Numbered from the stretch's first letter, positions 8,706 to 17,376 are shown. The stretch is DNA of 51,534 nt from Streptomyces sp. RP5T (GCF_003933965.1 NZ_RSAJ01000003.1:1-51534); one strand, 5' to 3'. Program-made: numbers and translations. Notes: generated from the letters alone by a model not told the origin.

Positions 8706-10316
8706 ATGTCAGCCACCGACAACGAGGCGCACTCAGCGCCCACATCCGCCGCCGTGAGCCGCTCGGACGGGGCGCAGAGCCCCGTCTCCTCGGCCGCGGA
8801 CGCGGAAATGCTCGCCGTGCTCGGCTACGAGCAGAAGTTCGACCGCAAGGTCAGCCTGTGGGGCAACTTCGCCCTCGGCTTCGTGTACCTCTCGCCCCTC
8901 GTGGGTGTCGTGGCCCTCTTTGCGGTCGGTCTGGCGACCGCCGGCGGGCCGTCCGTCTTCTGGATCGGCATCGTCGGGGCCGGGCAGTTCCTGGTCGCGC
9001 TGGTCTTCGGCGAGGTCGTCTCGCAGTTCCCGCTTGCGGGCGGCCTGTACCAATGGGTCAGACGGCTGTGGAACGGCCGCTATGCCTGGTTCAACGCGTG
9101 GACCTACATCTGTTGCATCACCATCGGCATCACCAGCACCGCACTGTTCAGCTCGGACTTCGCGGCCAGCCTCTTCGCCGGCACCGCCGACGAGCCCGCC
9201 ATCAGCTCCACCCCCGCCCAGCGCCTGTGGATCGCGATCGCGGTGACCGTCGTCTGCCTGATCTGCAACTGCTTCGGCACCAGGACGCTGGCCCTGATCT
9301 CGAAGATCGGACTCGCCGCGGAACTGATCGGCATCGTCGTCGTGGGCCTCTACCTGCTGGTCTTCGAGCGGCACAACTCCGTCTCGATCTTCTTCGAGAC
9401 CAGCAGCTCCACCCACGACAACTACGTCATGGCCTTCATCGCCGCCTCGCTCGTCGGGCTCTTCCTCTTCTACGGCTTCGAGGCGTGCGGCGAGATCGCG
9501 GAAGAGGTTCCCAACCCCTCCCGCAGCATCCCGCGGGCCATGCAGCTGACCGTGGCCGTCGGTGGAGTGGCCGCGCTGTTCGCCTTCGTGGGTTACGCCC
9601 TCGCGGCTCCGGACCTCGCCTCGATCCTCTCCGGCAAGGACACCAACCCGATCCCGTCGATCCTGCAGAACTCCGTCGGCACCATCGGCACGAAGGTGGT
9701 GCTCACGGTGATCATGACGTCCTTCATCGCGGGTGTGATGAGTCAGCAGGCCGCCGCCAGCCGGATCGTCTTCTCCTTCGCCCGCGACGACATGTTCCCC
9801 GGGTCCCGCGTCTTCTCGAAGATCTCCCGCAAGCATCGGGTCCCCTTGAACGCGCTGCTGGCGGTGAACGTCCTTCCGCTGCTGCTCTTCGTGTTCGTCT
9901 ACTACTCGCCCGACTCCCTCACGAAGATCGCGGCGTTCCAGATGCTGGCCGGATACGCGGCCTTCATGATGGTCGTACTGGCCGCGCTGCGGATGCGCCT
10001 GAAGGGCTGGCGCCCCGCCGGAGCCTGGACGCTGGGCCGGTGGGGCTTCGCGGTGACCGTGGCCGCCCTGACCTACGGCGTGCTCGGCATGGTCCTTCTC
10101 GCCTGGCCGACCGGTGACTCCGCAACCCCCTTCGTGGACCGGTGGGTCGCGCTCATCGGCTTCCTCATCGTCTCGGCCGTGGGCCTGGTGTACCTGTTGA
10201 CCGCGAAGCCGGAGCGCAAGTCCACCGCGCCGGAGGGTGACGCCATGGAGGTGGCGGAGCGCCTGCGCAGCCGTGCCGAAGCCCTTGCCCGTACGACCTC
10301 AGGGAGCACCGCATGA
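8706..10316 (+). CDS. APC-superfamily amino acid/amine permease
   Basis: A 536-aa protein with a 50-residue polar N-terminus and then about 12 hydrophobic segments. The family features SLWGNFALGF and the first-helix region are followed by FPLAGGLYQWVRRLWNGRYAWFNAW and FYGFEACGEIAEEVPNPSRSIP, which is typical of APC transporters for GABA, amino acids or polyamines. It is the second gene of the PucR-linked operon, 95 bases after the dehydrogenase. Its stop overlaps the start of the ThuA gene by four bases (ATGA), showing translational coupling. It probably imports the substrate of the pathway, which would make that substrate an amino compound. Start ATG 8706 behind ACGGAGA. Confidence 0.87.
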   Translation: MSATDNEAHSAPTSAAVSRSDGAQSPVSSAADAEMLAVLGYEQKFDRKVSLWGNFALGFVYLSPLVGVVALFAVGLATAGGPSVFWIGIVGAGQFLVALVFGEVVSQFPLAGGLYQWVRRLWNGRYAWFNAWTYICCITIGITSTALFSSDFAASLFAGTADEPAISSTPAQRLWIAIAVTVVCLICNCFGTRTLALISKIGLAAELIGIVVVGLYLLVFERHNSVSIFFETSSSTHDNYVMAFIAASLVGLFLFYGFEACGEIAEEVPNPSRSIPRAMQLTVAVGGVAALFAFVGYALAAPDLASILSGKDTNPIPSILQNSVGTIGTKVVLTVIMTSFIAGVMSQQAAASRIVFSFARDDMFPGSRVFSKISRKHRVPLNALLAVNVLPLLLFVFVYYSPDSLTKIAAFQMLAGYAAFMMVVLAALRMRLKGWRPAGAWTLGRWGFAVTVAALTYGVLGMVLLAWPTGDSATPFVDRWVALIGFLIVSAVGLVYLLTAKPERKSTAPEGDAMEVAERLRSRAEALARTTSGSTA

Positions 10317-10981
10317 CCCGCGTTCTGTATCTCTACGGAGGCTGGCCCGGGCACAAGCCCTACCAGGTGGCCGAGGAATGGGCCCTGCCGATCTTCAAGA
10401 ACCTCGGGTTCGACGTCGACGAGACCAACGACATCTTCTCCCTCGACGCCGACCTCACAGGCTACGACCTCATCGCCCTCAACTGGAACAACGCCCTGCT
10501 GTCCGAGGGCCTGACCGCCGCCCAGGAGTCGAACCTGCTGGGCGCGGTGGAGAACGGCACCGGGATCGCCGCCTGGCACGGCGCGGCCGCCGCGTTCCGC
10601 ACCAGCCTCAAGTACCACTGGCTGATCGGCGGCAGCTTCCTCGAACACCCCGCCGGCGAAGGCGTGAAGTACCCCTACGAAGTCACCGTCACGGACACCG
10701 GCCACCCGATCACCGCCGGGGTGAAGGACTTCCGGGTCGCCTCCGAGCAGTACTACATGTCGGTCGACCCCAACAATCACGTCCTGGCCGAGACCACCTT
10801 CACCGGCGAACACCTGCCGTGGCTGGAGGGAAAGACGATCCCCCAGGCATGGACCCGCACCTGGGGTCGGGGCCGCGTCTTCTACAGCGCGGTCGGACAC
10901 GACCTCGACGACCTCCAGAACCCGGACGTCACCCGCCTGTGCACCCAGGGCTTCGCCTGGGCCGCCCGTCAGAACGCCTGA
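10313..10981 (+). CDS. ThuA-domain (class I glutamine amidotransferase-like) protein
   Basis: A 222-aa protein covered by a single ThuA domain. It opens with VLYLYGGWPGHKPYQ and continues with GTGIAAWHGAAAAF, WLIGGSFLEHPAG, HPITAGVKDFRVASEQYY and the C-terminal WGRGRVFYSAVGHD. ThuA proteins have a flavodoxin-like/amidotransferase fold and are often found in sugar-oxidation clusters, but their chemistry is poorly defined. It overlaps the permease by four bases and precedes the TPP enzyme by 33 bases, so it is a core part of this operon. It is cytoplasmic, with no signal peptide. Confidence 0.85.
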   Translation: MTRVLYLYGGWPGHKPYQVAEEWALPIFKNLGFDVDETNDIFSLDADLTGYDLIALNWNNALLSEGLTAAQESNLLGAVENGTGIAAWHGAAAAFRTSLKYHWLIGGSFLEHPAGEGVKYPYEVTVTDTGHPITAGVKDFRVASEQYYMSVDPNNHVLAETTFTGEHLPWLEGKTIPQAWTRTWGRGRVFYSAVGHDLDDLQNPDVTRLCTQGFAWAARQNA

Positions 10982-11014
10982 TCTCCTCACCCCCCAGCTG
11001 ATTGGGAGCACACC

Positions 11015-12802
11015 ATGCCCGTCCTCACCGGAGGCCAGATCGTCGCGCGGACCCTGCGCAACTACGGGGTCGACGTCGTCGCCGGAATCCCCGGCCACGG
11101 CATCTGGTCACTGACCGACGCCTTCCTCGACGACGAGTCCAGGATCCCCTTCATCCAGACCTTCCACGAGCAGAGCGCCGTCCACCTCGCCGACGGCTAC
11201 TACCGCGTCACCGGTCGCCCGCAGGCCGCGGTGACCTCTATCGGCGCCGGCGCCAGCAACACCGTCATCGGCATGGGCACCGCGTTCACGGACTCCACCA
11301 GCGTCCTCGTCGTCACGGGCGGCCCGCCGACCCACATGCGCGGCCACGGACTGCTCCAGGAACTCGACCGCTACACGGCGAACGACTTCCCCAAGGTGGC
11401 CGAGGCCGTCAGCAAACGGCACTGGGTCGTCACCCGGGTCGAGGAGCTTCCCTTCATCCTGCACCGCTGTTTCAACTCCATGTTGACCGGCCGCCCGGGC
11501 CCGGTGCACCTCGAAGTCCCCATGGACGTACAGGCCGAGGCCGCGAACGTCGAACTCCACGACCTGGAGCGGCGTGTCCCGGTCGGCCGCCAGCACCCCG
11601 ACCCGGAGGCGGTGGACCGCGCGGTCGACGTGCTGCGTACGGCGACCCGGCCGGTCATCGTGGTCGGCGGCGGCGCGATCACGTCCGAGGCGTCCGACCA
11701 GGTCCTCGCGCTCGCCGAGCGGTGGCAGATCCCGGTCGTCACCACCTGGAACGGCAAGAGCGCCTTCCCCGAGGACCACGAGCTGTTCGCCGGCAGCGTC
11801 GGCCAGACCGGCACCATGACCGGCAACGCGATCGCGAGCTCCGCCGACGTCGTGATCTCGGTCGGCTGCCGTTTCACCGACTGGTCCGCCTCCAGCTACG
11901 CCAAGGGCATCAGCTTCTCCATCCCGCCCGCGAAGCTCATCCACATCGACATCGACCCGCACGAGATCGGCAAGAACTACCCCGCCGATGTGGGCATCGT
12001 CGCCGACGCGCAGCGCGCCGTGGCCGCGATCGTCGACTCCCTTCCCTCGAAGGGCGTCGACCGCTCCGAGTACCTCGCCGAACTCGCGCGGCTGAAGCAG
12101 GACTGGGAGGAGAAGCTCGCCGGCCGCCGCGACAGCGACCGGTTCCCGTTCACCTCGCAGCGCCCGCTCGGCGCCCTGCGCAACGTGCTCCCGCGTGACG
12201 CGATCATCGTCGCGGGCTCGGGCAACACTCAGGGAGCGGTGAAGCAGACGTTCCCGGTCTACTCACCGCGCACCCACCTCACCTCCGGCGGCTTCTCCTC
12301 GATGGGCTGGGCGATCCCGGCCGCCGTCGGCGCCAAGCTCGCCCGGCCGGACAGTCCGGTCGTGTGCGTCCTCGGAGACGGCGACTTCCTGATGACCTCT
12401 CAGGAGATCGCCCTGAGCGTCACCGCCGACGCACCGGTGATCTTCGTGGTCCAGAACAACGCGGGCTACATGTCGATCCGAGGCGGCCAGCGCAAGCAGA
12501 CCTCGCGGCACATCGGCGTCGAGTTCTCGCACCCCGACGGCTCGCCGTACAGCCCTGACTTCGCGGCCATGGGCCGGGCGTTCGGGATCGAGTCGTGGAA
12601 GGTCAACGATGCCGCGTCCCTGGAGCCGACCCTGCGCAAGGCGGTCCAGTCCGGAGCGCCGGCCGTGATCGAGGTGCCCACGGACCGCGATGCCGCGGGC
12701 CCCTGGGTCCCCGGCTGGTGGGACTTCCCGATCCCGGCGTACATCACGGACGAGCGCCAGGACGAGTACGACCGCATCAGGGCCACCGAGCAGCACCTCT
12801 GA
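11015..12802 (+). CDS. Thiamine-diphosphate-dependent enzyme (acetolactate synthase-like)
   Basis: A 595-aa enzyme with the three-domain TPP layout. The N-terminal Pyr domain has the cofactor-activating Glu52 in FHEQSAVHLADGYY. The central domain contains RPVIVVGGGAITSEA. The C-terminal PP domain has the binding motif GDG (454-456) and Asn481-Asn482, about 25 residues apart. It resembles large-subunit acetohydroxyacid synthases, yet no regulatory subunit or ilv genes are present. A dedicated keto-acid decarboxylase or carboligase of the pathway is more likely. It does not look like IolD or sulfoacetaldehyde acetyltransferase in the regions I can recall. Start ATG 11015 with GGGAG upstream. 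Last gene of the operon. Confidence 0.85.
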   Translation: MPVLTGGQIVARTLRNYGVDVVAGIPGHGIWSLTDAFLDDESRIPFIQTFHEQSAVHLADGYYRVTGRPQAAVTSIGAGASNTVIGMGTAFTDSTSVLVVTGGPPTHMRGHGLLQELDRYTANDFPKVAEAVSKRHWVVTRVEELPFILHRCFNSMLTGRPGPVHLEVPMDVQAEAANVELHDLERRVPVGRQHPDPEAVDRAVDVLRTATRPVIVVGGGAITSEASDQVLALAERWQIPVVTTWNGKSAFPEDHELFAGSVGQTGTMTGNAIASSADVVISVGCRFTDWSASSYAKGISFSIPPAKLIHIDIDPHEIGKNYPADVGIVADAQRAVAAIVDSLPSKGVDRSEYLAELARLKQDWEEKLAGRRDSDRFPFTSQRPLGALRNVLPRDAIIVAGSGNTQGAVKQTFPVYSPRTHLTSGGFSSMGWAIPAAVGAKLARPDSPVVCVLGDGDFLMTSQEIALSVTADAPVIFVVQNNAGYMSIRGGQRKQTSRHIGVEFSHPDGSPYSPDFAAMGRAFGIESWKVNDAASLEPTLRKAVQSGAPAVIEVPTDRDAAGPWVPGWWDFPIPAYITDERQDEYDRIRATEQHL

Positions 12803-12949
12803 CGGTTGGCCCGCGGGTTGTTCGGTTCGGGACGGTGTGCTGATCCGCAGGCAGCGACGGTTGCGTCGCGACGGATGCGGGGTAGGCCATCGTCCCGCCG
12901 GGAGCCCAGGATCACGACGGGAGACAGGCGGCGAAGGCGGCGCTGTGCC

Positions 12950-12968
12950 GGAAGGCGGCGCGCCTTCC
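12950..12968. terminator. Short GC hairpin downstream of the TPP gene
   Basis: GGAAGGCG, a 3-nt GCG loop, and its perfect complement CGCCTTCC. It lies 148 bases after the operon's stop codon, just before a second and stronger hairpin. The rest of 12803-12949 shows nothing recognisable. Confidence 0.45.
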
Positions 12969-12980
12969 GCCCTTGTGTTC

Positions 12981-13021
12981 CCGGGGCGGTGCGTCGCTCG
13001 ATGGGCGTGGCACCGCCCCGG
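12981..13021. terminator. Hairpin between the convergent TPP and propeller genes
   Basis: Perfect 12-bp arms CCGGGGCGGTGC (12981-12992) and GCACCGCCCCGG (13010-13021) with a 17-nt loop. A smaller GGAGC/GCTCC hairpin follows directly. This probably terminates transcription from both sides. Confidence 0.6.
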
Positions 13022-13045
13022 AGGAGCTTCGCTCCGGCGGCCGTG

Positions 13046-13987
13046 TCAGCGGTCGAGGTGGGCGATGAGCAGGTTGGGGTCCGTGTTCGTGAGGTAGGCG
13101 GCGCTGGGGACGTAGACCCTGTGGCCGTGGACCGCGACGGAGGTGGGGGTCTGCAGGCCGTCGGCCGCGGTGAGCACGGCGGTGTGGGTCCCGTCGGGGC
13201 GGACGAGGTCGACCCCGTTGCCGTTGTGCGCGGCCAGGAGGGTGTCTCCGCGGCCGGTGAAGGCGAAGTCGTCGATGGCGCTGATCCCCTTGGCCCGCAC
13301 CTCGACCGGTCCGGCGGAGCCCCGAGTCGTGACGGGGATACGGAGGACGGTGCCGTGGTCGGAGTTCGTGGCCCAGACGGCCCCGTTGTGCAGCTTGATC
13401 CCGTTGGCGCCGGCGAACGTGGTGGGCTGCAGGGCCTCCCCACCGGCCCAGACGGTGGCCTTGCCGCCGTGCACGGGGAGGCGGTAGATGACTCCGTGCA
13501 CGGAGTCGGTGACGTAGAGGCGGCCGGTGTGCTGGTCCAGGGCGAGGCCGTTGGGCAGGCCGTCGGCGGGCAGGGCGGCGATACGGCGCGGGCGGCCGCC
13601 GGGGCGGACGGCCCAGATGCCGGTGAGGTCGGCGGTGCCGGTGGCGTAGGTGGCATAGAGGGTGCCGTCGTCGGCGCGGGCGATGCCGCCTACGAACGCC
13701 CTGCCCAGGTTGGGGGTGTCGGCCTCGGCCGGGGCCGGGAGGGTGGCCAGCACGTGCGTCCGACCGCCCGGGATGAGCCGGACGACCTGGCGGGCGAAGG
13801 AGAAGGTCAGGTACGCCGTTCCGGTGCGGTCAATGGTGATGTTCTCGGGCTGCTGTGAGGAGGCCAGATCGAAGTGGTCCGCGATACGGGGCGCCGAAAG
13901 CGGCATGGTCGCGGCGGTGACGGTGGATGCGGCGGTCAGTAGGGCAGCGGTGGCCGCGAGCGCGGTGAGGGAGGTGCGGAACAGCAT
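13046..13987 (-). CDS. Secreted beta-propeller protein, SMP-30/NHL-like
   Basis: A 313-aa protein starting with a clear Sec signal peptide (MLFRTSLTALAATAALL, cleavage near TVTAATMP). After it come repeated blade-like segments of the SMP-30/gluconolactonase type, such as PENITIDRTGTAYLTF, GGIARADDGTLYATY, LPNGLALDQHTGRLYVTDS and ANGIKLHNGAVWATNSDHG. Such six-bladed propellers include sugar lactonases, but catalytic metal ligands cannot be assigned with confidence. Start ATG 13987 behind AGGAGAAG; an open frame continuing to 14209 belongs to a decayed neighbour. It probably belongs to the AraC-linked cluster with the genes at 14348 and 15409. Confidence 0.8.
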   Translation of the reverse strand: MLFRTSLTALAATAALLTAASTVTAATMPLSAPRIADHFDLASSQQPENITIDRTGTAYLTFSFARQVVRLIPGGRTHVLATLPAPAEADTPNLGRAFVGGIARADDGTLYATYATGTADLTGIWAVRPGGRPRRIAALPADGLPNGLALDQHTGRLYVTDSVHGVIYRLPVHGGKATVWAGGEALQPTTFAGANGIKLHNGAVWATNSDHGTVLRIPVTTRGSAGPVEVRAKGISAIDDFAFTGRGDTLLAAHNGNGVDLVRPDGTHTAVLTAADGLQTPTSVAVHGHRVYVPSAAYLTNTDPNLLIAHLDR

Positions 13988-14081
13988 GGGCGCTTCTCCT
14001 GGTGCGGAATCAGTGGGGCCACTTCGCGGCCCGTGGGGCTGGCGCGTGGGCAGTGTGCGAGGGAAGTCGTGTCTGCGCGGC

Positions 14082-14311
14082 TCAAGGAGCGACGATCTTG
14101 ATCGTGTACCGGGTGCGGCGGATTCGGCGATTCGCTCGGCCGCGAAGGTGTTGCCGTTCAGCCCCGCTCCGTTGGACGCGGCGAGCTGCTTGGCTGCGTC
14201 GAAGGGCACTGCGAGGGCCCCTGCTGTGGTTCCGGGTGTGTGGTTCGTCGACGAGTCGTACGGCCTTGCCGGGATGGCGATGCTGCCGGCATCGACGATG
14301 GTGATCTGCAG
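14082..14311 (-). pseudogene. Decayed NAD(P)-binding, F420-dependent-reductase-like gene
   Basis: Reading leftward from a CTG codon at 14311, the frame begins LQITIVDAGS, matching the Rossmann opening MQIVIVGAGN of NADPH:F420 reductase-like proteins. It jumps to ALAVPFDAAKQLAASNGAGL and TFAAERIAESA, then ends RTRYTIKIVAP in a shifted frame at a TGA (14082-14084). About 75 codons replace the roughly 200 of an intact member, so internal segments are missing. It has AAGGAAGG about ten bases before the start position but no ATG or GTG. It sits directly after the stop of the propeller gene at 14348. A second fossil of the same kind follows a propeller fragment at 28411-28586. The family call rests on recalled motifs. 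Confidence 0.55.
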
Positions 14312-14347
14312 GGCGGTGGCGTCCCTTCCTTGCTCCGCGCCTGGTCG

Positions 14348-15361
14348 CTACTGGAGGTCGGCGCGCACGATGTCGAACGGCAGGTGCGGGTTGGTGATCT
14401 GGAACTGGAAGTTGACGATCAGCAGGTCACGGCCGTCGACGGCGGCCGTGGAGGGGCTGTGCATGCCGTGGCCGTGGACCGTGCGCACGAGCTTGGCCCT
14501 GGTGTAGTCGTGGCTGAGCTTCAGGACGCTGATCTGGCCCTCGGGGTGGTCGAGTTCGGTGACGGCGGTGAGGGTGTCACCGCGAAGCAGCAGACCGTCG
14601 CCGGAGACGCCCTCGGCGCCACCGAGGTCGACGCGGACGACCTTGTGGGTGCGGACGTCGACGCGGTAGAAGGCGTAGTCGTTGTAGTCGGCCAGCAGGA
14701 CGTAGCGGCCGTCGCCGGTGACGACCAGGCCGTTGCCGTTGAAACCGTCGTTGTAGAGCATCGGTGAGTGGCTCAAGTCCACCCCGACGTGCAGGGGCTG
14801 TTGGACGTGCTCGCTCTTCAGCTGTGCGGCGGTGATGTGCCACAGCGCGGGGTGGGTGGAGTCGGAGATGTAGGCGTCGCCGTTGGGGGCCAGGGCCACG
14901 TCGTTGAGGAAGACGTCGGTGCGGCCGGTGTCGAAGACGTGGAGCAGGGCGCGGCTTCGTGTGTCGTAGACGAAGACCTTGCCGGTGGCGCCGCCCGCGA
15001 CGATGAGCCGTCCGGTGCGGTCGGTCTTCATACCGGCGACGGAGGTGCGGCCGTCCTCGCCACCCGGCAGGAACACCCTGGTAGCGGGCTGGTGGACGTC
15101 GCCGCGGTAGATGGTGCCGTCGGCGGTGCTGCCGACGTAGAAGTAGGGGGTGCCCTGCTGGCGGGCGATGCCCTCGGGGTAGGTCTTGTCGCCGGGGATC
15201 GTGTAGCTGGTGGGCAGGGGCGCACGGTGGTGTGCGGAGGCTGCGGCGGGCCTCCCGGTCGCATGAGGGGTGGCGAGAGCGGGAGTGGCGGCACCCAGGA
15301 CGAACAGCGAGGCCACTGCGGCGGCCGTAACGCGAGCATGGCGCGATCGAACTGACGGCAT
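14348..15361 (-). CDS. Secreted beta-propeller protein (SMP-30/lactonase-like)
   Basis: A 337-aa protein. The signal peptide has the pattern ARVTAAAVASLFVLGAATPALA, written here as residues 9-30. The mature protein has propeller-type repeats: YPEGIARQQGTPYFYVGS, GRLIVAGGATGKVFVYD, LNDVALAPNGDAYISDS and NGNGLVVTGDGRYVLLADY. It is likely extracytoplasmic. Start ATG 15361 with AAGGA upstream, 47 bases after the MBL-fold gene, so the two are probably co-transcribed from the AraC-facing promoter. Its C-terminal 80 residues are about 84% identical to the product of a pseudogene at 28622-28955. Enzymatic activity (lactonase) is only a possibility. Confidence 0.82.
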   Translation of the reverse strand: MPSVRSRHARVTAAAVASLFVLGAATPALATPHATGRPAAASAHHRAPLPTSYTIPGDKTYPEGIARQQGTPYFYVGSTADGTIYRGDVHQPATRVFLPGGEDGRTSVAGMKTDRTGRLIVAGGATGKVFVYDTRSRALLHVFDTGRTDVFLNDVALAPNGDAYISDSTHPALWHITAAQLKSEHVQQPLHVGVDLSHSPMLYNDGFNGNGLVVTGDGRYVLLADYNDYAFYRVDVRTHKVVRVDLGGAEGVSGDGLLLRGDTLTAVTELDHPEGQISVLKLSHDYTRAKLVRTVHGHGMHSPSTAAVDGRDLLIVNFQFQITNPHLPFDIVRADLQ

Positions 15362-15408
15362 GACAAGTCCTTCTGTGATCGGCGGAGTTGATGGAAAGGG
15401 GGGAATGC

Positions 15409-16188
15409 TCAGTTTCCGGCGGGGAAGAGGGAGCGGTTGGCGATGTCGATGATGAACGGGCCGATGTGGGAGGGGTAGCGGTCCACGATCGCCTTCTTGT
15501 ACGCCTGGCCGTCGTTGCCGAGCAGTTCCCGGGCGTCGGTGAGGTAGCGGCGTACTTCCTCGTAGATCTCCGGCCCGGTGGGCAGCCCGTGGCCGGCGAG
15601 GATCGTGTCGTAGCCGGACTCGGCGGCGAGTGCGTCGACGGCCTGCTGCCAGCCGGCGATGTCGTTGTTGCCCAGGTAGAGGTGGACGTCGTTGTAGACG
15701 AGGTCCTGGGCGACCAGGACGCCCTGCTCGGGCAGCTTGACGAGGAGTTCGTCGGCGGCCTCGCCGCCGGAGACGGCCTCGAATACGAACGTGACGCCGT
15801 CGATGACCTCGGTGCCCGGAACGAGGGCCACGTCCGGGGTGAAGTCGGTGACCGGAATGACAAGGCCGGTGGGCAGACTGCTGTCGCCACGCGCCACGAT
15901 CTGCTCCCGCACCTGGGCCAGGGCATGGACGGGGGCGCCGAAGCGGGCGGCGCCGTTGTAGTGGTCCGGGTGGGCGTGGGTGACTATCAGCCGGTCCAGC
16001 GGCTTGCCCAGTCCCTTGGCGTAGGCGACGGCCTCGTCCGCGTAGGCGGGAAGGAGCTGGGCGTCGATCGCGATGATGCGGGACGGCGTCTCGATCAGCT
16101 GGGTGGTGGTGTGGAAGGTGTCGGCCGGGGACATGTAGCTGTGGAGGCGGACCGCGCCCTTGTCGAGGACCGTGACCGTGCCGTTCAT
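15409..16188 (-). CDS. Metallo-beta-lactamase-fold hydrolase
   Basis: A 259-aa protein with the metal-binding motif HAHPDH at residues 71-76 (VTHAHPDHYNG). It is followed by the second-half features VLVAQDLVYNDVHLY and ILAGHGLPTG, whose Asp and His normally complete the dinuclear site. It lacks a signal peptide. Family members hydrolyse lactones, thioesters or other esters. It is the first gene of a leftward cluster with two secreted propellers and is divergent from an AraC-type regulator. Start ATG 16188 is preceded by AAGGAG. Confidence 0.85.
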   Translation of the reverse strand: MNGTVTVLDKGAVRLHSYMSPADTFHTTTQLIETPSRIIAIDAQLLPAYADEAVAYAKGLGKPLDRLIVTHAHPDHYNGAARFGAPVHALAQVREQIVARGDSSLPTGLVIPVTDFTPDVALVPGTEVIDGVTFVFEAVSGGEAADELLVKLPEQGVLVAQDLVYNDVHLYLGNNDIAGWQQAVDALAAESGYDTILAGHGLPTGPEIYEEVRRYLTDARELLGNDGQAYKKAIVDRYPSHIGPFIIDIANRSLFPAGN

Positions 16189-16235
16189 GGGGATGCTCCT
16201 TGCGGTGAATGACGGTCTTTCGCCGTCTTGATCTC

Positions 16236-16288
16236 CTCCACTGTCGTCGTAAAGTCGCAGGTAGACGAGATAGCATGACGACATGGAG
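16236..16288. promoter_or_regulatory. Inverted repeat in the MBL/AraC intergenic region
   Basis: CTCCACTGTCGTC (16236-16248) and GACGACATGGAG (16277-16288) are complementary except for one missing base, with 28 bp between them. Positioned between the divergent starts (16188 and 16318), this is a plausible AraC-type operator. Confidence 0.45.
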
Positions 16289-16317
16289 TGGTAATTCGAG
16301 GACATGTGGAGATCGTG

Positions 16318-17226
16318 ATGGTTTCCGCGGGCCCTGACATCGGCGATCTGCCGGAAGGCGATGCCATCCTCCGGCTCGACTTCAATGCGCCCGAGGAGCG
16401 CGTCCCAGGGTTCGAGATCATCGATCTCGCGACCCTGCACGAGCGGCGCCGGCGCCGCGGCAGACCGACCGACCTGGTGCACCGGGTCGACTTCCACGCC
16501 CTCACCCTCATCACCGAAGGCAGCGGCGAACACGCCGTCGACTTCGTGACCCACCCCTGCCGGCCCGGAACCCTGCTGTGGGTCCGCCCCGGCCAGGTGC
16601 AGAGCTTCGTACGGCCGGGTACTGCCAACGGGACCCACCTGCTGTTCACGCCCGCCTTCCCACCCCACACCAGCAGTGCCGACCGACTGGTGAACGACTG
16701 GTACGGGCCGGCGTGCCGGCAACTGGGCGCGAGCCCCACCTACGCGGTGCTGTCCACTCTGCTGGGCCAGCTGCGCGCCGAGTACCACCGGCCGGTGGAG
16801 GCCATTTCGGCGGAGATCCTGCAACTCCTGCTGGCCACGGTGCTCTTGCAGATCGATCGGCTGCCGCACCCGGACAGCGGCGCCGACCCGGGCGCGGGCG
16901 GCGAGGTCTACGCCCGCTTCCGGGCCGAACTGGAACGCCGGTACGCCACCACCCGCCGTGCCGCCGACTACGCACAACACCTCGGCTACACCGTCAAAAC
17001 CCTCACCCGCGCCTGCACCGCCGCCACCGGGCAGCCCGTCAAGCACGTCATCGACGGCCGCGTCGCCTTGGAGGCCCAACGTCTGCTCGCCCACACCGAC
17101 GAACCCGTGGCGACCATCGCCCGTCGCCTCGGCTTCGACGAACCCACCAACTTCGGAAAATTCTTCACCCGCCACACTGGTGTCGCTCCCGGCGCCTTCC
17201 GTCAGGCGCATCAGAGTCGGCAGTGA
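16318..17226 (+). CDS. AraC-family transcriptional regulator
   Basis: A 302-aa regulator. An N-terminal cupin-like sensor region (RVDFHALTLITEGSGEH, then GTLLWVRPGQVQSF) is followed by a C-terminal double helix-turn-helix. The latter contains TTRRAADYAQHLGYTVKTL and EPVATIARRLGFDEPTNFGK, ending FFTRHTGVAPGAFRQ. I chose the ATG at 16318 because GGAG sits six bases upstream; an ATG-type start at 16288 would fall inside the inverted repeat. It is divergent from the MBL/propeller cluster and is its likely activator. The inducer is unknown. Confidence 0.88.
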   Translation: MVSAGPDIGDLPEGDAILRLDFNAPEERVPGFEIIDLATLHERRRRRGRPTDLVHRVDFHALTLITEGSGEHAVDFVTHPCRPGTLLWVRPGQVQSFVRPGTANGTHLLFTPAFPPHTSSADRLVNDWYGPACRQLGASPTYAVLSTLLGQLRAEYHRPVEAISAEILQLLLATVLLQIDRLPHPDSGADPGAGGEVYARFRAELERRYATTRRAADYAQHLGYTVKTLTRACTAATGQPVKHVIDGRVALEAQRLLAHTDEPVATIARRLGFDEPTNFGKFFTRHTGVAPGAFRQAHQSRQ

Positions 17227-17376
17227 AGCTGCAAAGTCTCGGCCAGGGGCCCAGCAGCGAACACGGGGCCGTGTGTCGCCGTTTCACGATGGCGAGTCCC
17301 CGCTCGTCATCGAGCACATCGCCCACTCGCACGAGGGCAGACTCAAGGCGTGGGCCGCTCTGGGGCCGAACCCGCC

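Noticed and set aside
11015..12802. Biosynthetic acetolactate synthase
   Set aside because: No small regulatory subunit or other branched-chain genes adjacent; operon context is catabolic.
16189..17211. 600-aa form of the MBL-fold protein
   Set aside because: The extra 341 codons are antisense to the AraC gene; AAGGAG precedes the ATG at 16188.
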